Shown here: piece by piece, positions 58,909 through 64,000 of the stretch
Layout: each line of letters starts with the position of its first letter
How positions within the stretch are numbered: position 1 is the first letter of the stretch
DNA from: Geothrix sp.
GTDB taxonomy: Bacteria > Acidobacteriota > Holophagae > Holophagales > Holophagaceae
NCBI RefSeq assembly: GCF_030219325.1
Contig: NZ_CP126625.1
Span: forward strand, 2,220,857 to 2,284,856
DNA: 64,000 nt
Reading direction: 5' to 3'
The notes under the pieces: generated by a model
Told to the model about the DNA's origin: nothing
Databases searched by the model: none
The model's input: only the letters and a program-made list of their open reading frames with translations
Program-made: the position numbers and the translations under genes

Positions 58909-60384
58909 TCAGGGAAGGGGTTTCAAGGTCAGTGGATCGCGCAGAGGCAGCCGGGTCAGGGGCAGAGGGGCGACGTCCTTCAGGAGGCCTGGATGGTCCT
59001 TGGCATCCCCCGCCTCCGCGTCGACGGCCTTGCCCACGACGAGGATCGTGAGCCGGGAGGGATCAAGGTACTGGCGGGCCACCCGCTGCACATCCCCGGC
59101 CGTGACGGCCTGGATCCTGTCCCGGAAGTCCACCCACCAGTCCTCGGGCCAACCCTGGACCTGCTCCTTGGCAAGGGTGTCCACGACCACGGGCTTCTTT
59201 CCCCATTCCGAGGGGAAGGCCTCGATGATGGCGGCCTTGATGCTCGCCAGTTCCTCGGCGGGCACGGGCTCAGACTTGATGCGCTCCACCTCGGCCAGAA
59301 GCAGCCGCAGCGCGAACGGGACCGACAGGTTCTTGGTCTGGAAGGACCCCTTCCAGAGCCCGGTCCAGAAGGCGCCATCAGTGAACTGGGTGCCGATGCC
59401 GTAGGTGAGCCCTTCGTCGCTGCGGATCTTCTTCATGAGCCGGCAGGTGAAGCCGCTGCCGCCCAGGACCTGGTTCAGGACGACGGCGGCGTGCCAGTCG
59501 GGATCCGTCCGCCGCAGCCCAGGCAGGGCGAATTGGACGAGGCTCTGGGGGACATCCTTGTCCACCACGTAGATGCCCGGCCTGGGGCGGTGGGCCGGGA
59601 CAGGCACGGCGGGGCTGGCCTGGGCTGCGGGTCCCGCCGGGATCCGTCCCAGGGTCTTCTGGAGGAGCTCCAGCATGTCTTTCCGCTTGAGGCGGCCGGA
59701 AACGGAAACGACGAGATTCTTCGGATGGAGCAGGCGGGCGTGGCAGGCGGCAAGGTCCTCCCGGGACAAGGAGGCAAGGCTGTCAGTGGTGGGCTGGACG
59801 GACAGGAAATGGGACGGGCCGTAGAGCAGGCGCGCCAGCTCAGCTTGCGCGATCGTGCCGACCGCATCGTTGCGGCTGGCCATCATCTGCCGGAAACCGT
59901 CCTTGGCCCGGTCCAGGCGCTCCTGGGCGAAGGCGGGCTGGGTGAGCACCTGCATGAAGAGGTCCAGGCCTTCCTTGAGGTCCTTCTCCAGGATGGTCAT
60001 GGACACCGTGCCGGAGGTGGCGCCGAAGTCGCTGGTGATGTTCCCCGCGAGGAATTCCAGCCGCTCGTCCAGATCGGAGGCGGAGACCTTCTGCGTCCCC
60101 CCGTCCCGCAGCTGGGAGCCCATGAGGGTGGCCAGCCCCTCCTTGCCTGCGGGGTCCAGGTAGGAGCCTCCCTTGACCATGACCTTGATGCGCACGAAGG
60201 AGACCCCCACCGGGTCCTCGGCATAGTAGACCGGAATGCCGTTGGCGAGGCGCGTCTTGAAGGATCCGGCGCGGGGAACGGAGAAGGCCAGCGGCTTGAA
60301 GGCGATGGCTTCGGGCCGCGGGGGAATGGCCTGGGCCAGGAGCGCGGTGCCGAGGAACGCGGTCAGGAATGAGGTGCGGACCAT
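58909..60384 (-). CDS. M16 peptidase family, non-catalytic partner
   Basis: 491 aa with a signal peptide (MVRTSFLTAFLGTALLAQAI). The M16 fold is clear (GGSYLDPAGKEGLATLMGSQ, later KIRSDEGLTYGIGTQF), but the zinc motif HxxEH is absent (the aligned segment reads LATLMGSQL). It therefore probably forms a heterodimer with the catalytic M16 protein encoded directly upstream; the R/Y substrate-binding pair near the C-terminal domain (GLTYGI) is retained. Its start shares one base with the upstream stop (TAATG). Confidence 0.85.
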   Translation of the reverse strand: MVRTSFLTAFLGTALLAQAIPPRPEAIAFKPLAFSVPRAGSFKTRLANGIPVYYAEDPVGVSFVRIKVMVKGGSYLDPAGKEGLATLMGSQLRDGGTQKVSASDLDERLEFLAGNITSDFGATSGTVSMTILEKDLKEGLDLFMQVLTQPAFAQERLDRAKDGFRQMMASRNDAVGTIAQAELARLLYGPSHFLSVQPTTDSLASLSREDLAACHARLLHPKNLVVSVSGRLKRKDMLELLQKTLGRIPAGPAAQASPAVPVPAHRPRPGIYVVDKDVPQSLVQFALPGLRRTDPDWHAAVVLNQVLGGSGFTCRLMKKIRSDEGLTYGIGTQFTDGAFWTGLWKGSFQTKNLSVPFALRLLLAEVERIKSEPVPAEELASIKAAIIEAFPSEWGKKPVVVDTLAKEQVQGWPEDWWVDFRDRIQAVTAGDVQRVARQYLDPSRLTILVVGKAVDAEAGDAKDHPGLLKDVAPLPLTRLPLRDPLTLKPLP

Positions 60385-61898
60385 TACTTGGCCTCCTTGC
60401 GGCGGACGATCACGGTCGCGCGGTTTTCGTGGGTGAAATAGGCGCGTGCGACCCGCATGACGTCCTCCCGGGTCACGGCCTGCAGGCGCGCCGGCTGCGC
60501 CAGGAAATCCAGGTACGTCCCGGCGCCCTCGGCCTCGGCCAGCTGGTCGCGGAGATCGCTGTTCTTCTCGATGATTTCAAGGGCGCTGGCAGCCAGCTGG
60601 TTCTTCACCTTCTGGAGTTCGCGGTCGCTGACCCCTTGCTCCTGAAGGGTCCGGATTTCGGCGAGGAGCGGAGCTTCCAGCTCTTCCGGCGCGTGGCCTG
60701 GAGCCGGGACGGCCTCCAGGAAGAAAAGGCCCCCGTATTTCATGCCAGAGGCAAAGGCTTCCGCGAACACCGCGATGCCCTTTTCGTTGACGAGGGAGCG
60801 CTTCAGGCGACCCGAATCACCCTGGAGGAGGGCCATGAGGACCTTGAGGGCCGGGGCATCCCTGTGCACCGAAGGGACCGTCTTGTGGGCGATCGCGAGC
60901 ATGGGCATGGCATCGGCCTCGGCCAGAAGGCGCTGTTCCCCGCTTTGCGGCGGCTCCAGGGTCGTCACCTTGGGCGGTGGGACGGGATTGGCGGGAAGGG
61001 TCCCGAAGTAGCGCTGTACGGTCGCCATGGCCTCGCCAGTCCGGAAGTCTCCCACCAGCACGAGGGAGATGTTGTTGGGGGCGTAGTAGGTCGAGAAGAA
61101 CAGATCCGCCTGATCCCGGGTGATCGTCGTGATGTCGCTGGGCCACCCGATGACGGGCCAGCGGTAGGGGTGGGCCTGCCAGAGCATGGCGGTGAAGGAC
61201 TCGAGGGTCCTGCCGTAGGGTGTCGCCTCGACGCGGAGCCGGCGTTCCTCGAGAACCACGCTGCGTTCGCTGTAGAATTCACGGAACACGCCGTTCCGGA
61301 TCCGGTCCGCTTCCATCCAGGCCCAGAGCTCCAGCTTGTTGGCGGGGACATCGATGTGGTAGAAGGTGCGGTCGCTCGTGGTGTCTGCATTCATGCCCGT
61401 GGCGCCGCCTTGGCTGTAGACCTTGCTGAATTCGTCCTTGACGATGAGCTCCCGCTGCTCCCGCACCAGCTTGTCCAGGGCGTCCAGGGCGGCCTGGAGG
61501 CGCGGCGTCCTCGCGTTCGGGTCCCCGATGTCCTTGATTTCACCCCGGCGCAGGCGCTCCCGGAGCAGGTCCTGCTCCTCGCGGATGGTGACCACCACCC
61601 GGTCCTGCTCCCGGTTAAGCTCCATGTCGCGCACGGCGTCCCGGGTCCCGATGACGCGGGTGCCCTTGAACATCATGTGCTCGAAGAGATGGGCGATGCC
61701 CGTGATGCCCGGCCGTTCGTCGGCGCTGCCGACCCTGGCGACCCAGCCGCAGGAGATGCTGGGCTCCCCGCTGCGTTCCACCAGGATGACGCGCATGCCG
61801 TTGGGAAGGACGCGTTCCTGGACCGGGATCTCCTGGGCCATCAGGCCTGGGATGCCCAGGAGGGCCGCTAGCAAGGTCGGGGGAATTCGATGCTTCAT
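60384..61898 (-). CDS. M16 zinc metallopeptidase, catalytic subunit
   Basis: 504 aa from ATG 61898; the frame extends 15 codons further but without a site. A signal peptide (LLAALLGIPGLMAQ) places it in the periplasm. The inverted zinc motif is present as GIAHLFEHMMFKGT, with the third ligand Glu in SERSVVLEERRLRVE. The C-terminal half has the second M16 fold. It should degrade peptides or process envelope proteins as a pair with the downstream inactive subunit. Confidence 0.9.
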   Translation of the reverse strand: MKHRIPPTLLAALLGIPGLMAQEIPVQERVLPNGMRVILVERSGEPSISCGWVARVGSADERPGITGIAHLFEHMMFKGTRVIGTRDAVRDMELNREQDRVVVTIREEQDLLRERLRRGEIKDIGDPNARTPRLQAALDALDKLVREQRELIVKDEFSKVYSQGGATGMNADTTSDRTFYHIDVPANKLELWAWMEADRIRNGVFREFYSERSVVLEERRLRVEATPYGRTLESFTAMLWQAHPYRWPVIGWPSDITTITRDQADLFFSTYYAPNNISLVLVGDFRTGEAMATVQRYFGTLPANPVPPPKVTTLEPPQSGEQRLLAEADAMPMLAIAHKTVPSVHRDAPALKVLMALLQGDSGRLKRSLVNEKGIAVFAEAFASGMKYGGLFFLEAVPAPGHAPEELEAPLLAEIRTLQEQGVSDRELQKVKNQLAASALEIIEKNSDLRDQLAEAEGAGTYLDFLAQPARLQAVTREDVMRVARAYFTHENRATVIVRRKEAK

Positions 61899-62200
61899 GG
61901 TCTCGCCTTGGGGAAGGTGCTGGCTTGGACGTGCGGGCGACATGGGAAGCAGCCGTGATCCGCGGAAGCTCCGAGTCTGGTTCGGCCTTTCCGCCGCGAG
62001 GTAGTCCGGTTTCGGGATTCCCCAGGGCTCCGGTTCGAGCGCAACGGCTTAGGATCGTGTCTACGTCCACACCTGGGGGTGGGGGTGCACCGGTGCATGC
62101 CAAAAACTGAAAACCGGAGCATCCCCTTGGGGGGAACCGCCACAAGCTTTCGGCAGATCTCTGAAACCCATCTCCCACCACCCCCATTCATGAGGTGTCC
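61899..62200. other. Divergent region between M16 operon and TonB receptor
   Basis: Contains the perfect palindrome TGCACCGGTGCA at 62086-62097 and, at about 62110-62145, a short CCCC/GGGG hairpin in the receptor leader. No gene is seen. The palindrome could be an operator for the receptor gene. I could not match the leader to a known riboswitch. Confidence 0.4.
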
Positions 62201-64000
62201 ATGCATCACTTCAAAGCACGATCCCTGTCCGGGCGCCTTTGCGCCCTGCTCATCGCCTCCTCCGGCGTCCTCGTCGCGCAGACCAGCGCCGTGGGCCACA
62301 TCTCCGGCAAGGTGACCTACCCCGACGGAAAGCCTGCCGTCGGCCAGCTCGTCCTACTCGAGACCCCTCGTGGCAACCGGGAAATCCGCACGGACGCCAA
62401 TGGCCAGTTCCTGGTCGCCAACCTGGTCCCCGGCAAGGTCCTCGTGAAGGTCAACATCAAGGACATGATGGACTTCAAGACCGAGGTCCTGGTGGCGGCC
62501 TACCAGACTGCCGTCATGGCCATCCACCTCATGCCCCAGGCCGCGCAGACGATCGAGGTGATCGCTTATGCTTCCACGCTGGCGCTGAACACGACCGATC
62601 CGAGCCAGGCGAAGATCGGCCTCACCACATCCATGGACCACGTCGACCTGCTTCCGATTCCTGTCACCACCACCATGGATCGGTTCACCACGATGATGAC
62701 CCTGGTGCCCGGAACGAACTCCGGGTACGCCATCCATGGGGCCTCGACCATGGCCTTCCATGTGGACGGCGTGGACACCACCGATTCCAACTTTGGCAAC
62801 ATGGGAACCGGTTTGAACAATGACCTCATGGACCAGATCCAGGTGCTCACAGGCGGGGTTTCCGCGAAATATGGCCGGTTTGATGGTGGCGTGTTCAGCG
62901 TGACGACCAAAAGCGGATCGAACACCTTCGAAGGGTCGACGCGCATGACCCTTTCGAATCCCAAGTGGGGCGGCGTCGGCAAGACCCCCGAGATCTACAA
63001 GGCCCTTGGCATACCGTTGTCCAGGCCCTTGGACAACACCACGACCATCCAGTCGTACACCTTCATGGGCCCCATCATCAAGGACACGCTGTTCTTCTCC
63101 CTGGGTTACCAGACCTATTCTCCGAGCCAGAAGACGGCCCAGGCGACCAACGGCCTCACCTTCGGCAGCGTACCCTACGTGGCAACCAGCAGCGAAACCC
63201 GACAGGACTTCAAGCTGGACTGGTCCGTGGACACGTCCAACCGGCTCTCCTTCCAGTACAACGCGGTCAAGTCCGACAATACCAATCAGAGCACGAATTA
63301 CGGCAACCCCTCCTCTCTGGCGACCCTGAGCGGGCTCGACCACCAGGAGCGGGGCTACTACTCACTGGGTTGGACCAGTCAGCTCTCATCCAATCTCCTG
63401 CTGGACGTCAAGTACAACGACGCCTTCTACAAGAAGGGAGGCTCCGGAACGGGTTCGACTGGGGGCGACTCCGTCGTCACCTGGCTGGATGTGCCGGACT
63501 TCACCCTGTTCGACAACGGCGCCTTCACCAGTGTGAAGGAGGAAAGGCACCAGAAAGTCTTCAGCGTGGGCGTCACTGAGTATTTCAATGCCATGGGCGA
63601 GCACCAACTGGAAGCGGGCATCGAGAGCTACAAGTTCACGCTGGAATCCGGGGCCTTGGACTTCCCGTCGGGCTACCTCATCAGCTTCAATGGCTTCACC
63701 CCGGGGGCCAGCACCCCGGCCTTGTCCAACCGGATCCTCGAGGTCCAGAACCCCGCGCTGACCAGCCTGACCTGGCAGCAGGCCATGACCGGCAAGGCCA
63801 CGACCAAGAACCATTCGCTCTACGTGAACGACACCTGGACCATCAACAAGAACGTGTCCTTGAACCTGGGCTTGCGCTACGACAAGTTCACCAGCGACAC
63901 CACGCCCGAGAACAACCACTATGCCACGGACGCATATGCGCCCCGCCTGGCTTTCAACTATGACCTGAAGGGTGACCGGCAGGACGTGGTCACGCTCACG
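62201..64000 (+). CDS. TonB-dependent receptor with carboxypeptidase-regulatory-like domain (partial)
   Basis: 600 codons are present and the frame is open to the window end. GAGGT lies just upstream of the ATG. A signal peptide (LCALLIASSGVLVAQTSA) is followed by a carboxypeptidase-regulatory-like beta-sandwich (GHISGKVTYPDGKPAVGQLV, about 30-115). A plug-like region follows (VPGTNSGYAIHGASTMAFHV, DGVDTTDSNFGNM, VLTGGVSAKYGRFDGGVFSV). The barrel then begins (GYQTYSPSQKTAQATNGLTF onward). This Oar-like layout is typical of Acidobacteriota and Bacteroidetes outer-membrane receptors for glycans or peptides. The substrate cannot be inferred from the part seen. Confidence 0.9.
   Translation, partial: MHHFKARSLSGRLCALLIASSGVLVAQTSAVGHISGKVTYPDGKPAVGQLVLLETPRGNREIRTDANGQFLVANLVPGKVLVKVNIKDMMDFKTEVLVAAYQTAVMAIHLMPQAAQTIEVIAYASTLALNTTDPSQAKIGLTTSMDHVDLLPIPVTTTMDRFTTMMTLVPGTNSGYAIHGASTMAFHVDGVDTTDSNFGNMGTGLNNDLMDQIQVLTGGVSAKYGRFDGGVFSVTTKSGSNTFEGSTRMTLSNPKWGGVGKTPEIYKALGIPLSRPLDNTTTIQSYTFMGPIIKDTLFFSLGYQTYSPSQKTAQATNGLTFGSVPYVATSSETRQDFKLDWSVDTSNRLSFQYNAVKSDNTNQSTNYGNPSSLATLSGLDHQERGYYSLGWTSQLSSNLLLDVKYNDAFYKKGGSGTGSTGGDSVVTWLDVPDFTLFDNGAFTSVKEERHQKVFSVGVTEYFNAMGEHQLEAGIESYKFTLESGALDFPSGYLISFNGFTPGASTPALSNRILEVQNPALTSLTWQQAMTGKATTKNHSLYVNDTWTINKNVSLNLGLRYDKFTSDTTPENNHYATDAYAPRLAFNYDLKGDRQDVVTLT

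Noticed and set aside
62100-62200. c-di-GMP or other known riboswitch in the receptor leader
   Set aside because: The GEMM and other conserved core sequences I could recall are absent; only a short hairpin is seen.
1-64000. tRNA, rRNA, CRISPR arrays, prophage or insertion-sequence transposases
   Set aside because: No cloverleaf, rRNA-like stretch, regularly spaced repeats or transposase motifs were found while reading the window.

Overview
The window is high-GC, densely coded DNA from a Gram-negative bacterium. Outer-membrane barrels, lipoproteins, an RND pump, TonB-dependent receptor architecture with a carboxypeptidase-regulatory-like N-domain, and a MurE with the meso-DAP motif DNPR all fit Acidobacteriota, most likely class Holophagae (Geothrix/Holophaga relatives). 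That placement is an inference from gene content. No rRNA, tRNA, CRISPR array or transposase was seen.

Layout. 1-2430 (+): end of a UDP-L-FucNAc-type polysaccharide module (fnlB/capF tail, fnlC, fnlA). 2480-10355 (-): two paralogous Ig-repeat surface lipoproteins flanking an NtrC-type two-component system, plus a membrane-anchored PilZ protein; lipoprotein 1 has its own sigma-54 promoter. 10647-18453 (+): a dehydrogenase fused to a LytTR-like DNA-binding domain, an OmpR-type regulator, phenylalanine hydroxylase with its pterin dehydratase, then a lipoprotein and a ResB/CcsA cytochrome c maturation pair. 18554-32283 (-): a rearranged division/peptidoglycan cluster (mraZ, rsmH, ftsL, ftsI, murE, sua5, murF, mraY, then murD with a flavin oxidase). 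It is interrupted by an opposing EAL gene and a MITE-like inverted-repeat element, and headed by five exactly phased MraZ boxes. 32831-38173 (-): histidine kinase, HD-GYP, GGDEF and DUF3187 genes in one overlapping operon, preceded by a small outer-membrane barrel. 38342-54354: an envelope/efflux regulon. 54377-61898 (-): cysteine desulfidase, thioredoxin, thioredoxin reductase, DsbD and an M16 protease pair. 62201-64000 (+): the start of a TonB-dependent receptor.

The most interesting system is at about 38.3-54.4 kb. A GAF/sigma-54 activator (47316-48989) sits among three transcription units: STAS-lipoprotein adaptor-RND/TolC fusion-TetR; lipoprotein-Omp85-like barrel; and periplasmic protein-cyclic-nucleotide-gated MscS-patatin/Omp85. 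Each has a -24/-12 promoter beginning TGGCATC and an operator-like GACGAAAT element centred about 104-106 bp upstream of the -24 GG. The unit upstream of the pump also keeps a frameshifted remnant of the same activator's DNA-binding tail, and the lipoprotein unit keeps a truncated copy of the STAS start, so the set appears to have grown by duplication. The genes suggest one activator co-ordinating efflux, channel gating and outer-membrane export or repair. Other unusual proteins are the RND permease fused to its own TolC-like factor, and the 3-hydroxyisobutyrate-dehydrogenase-like enzyme fused to a LytTR-like domain.
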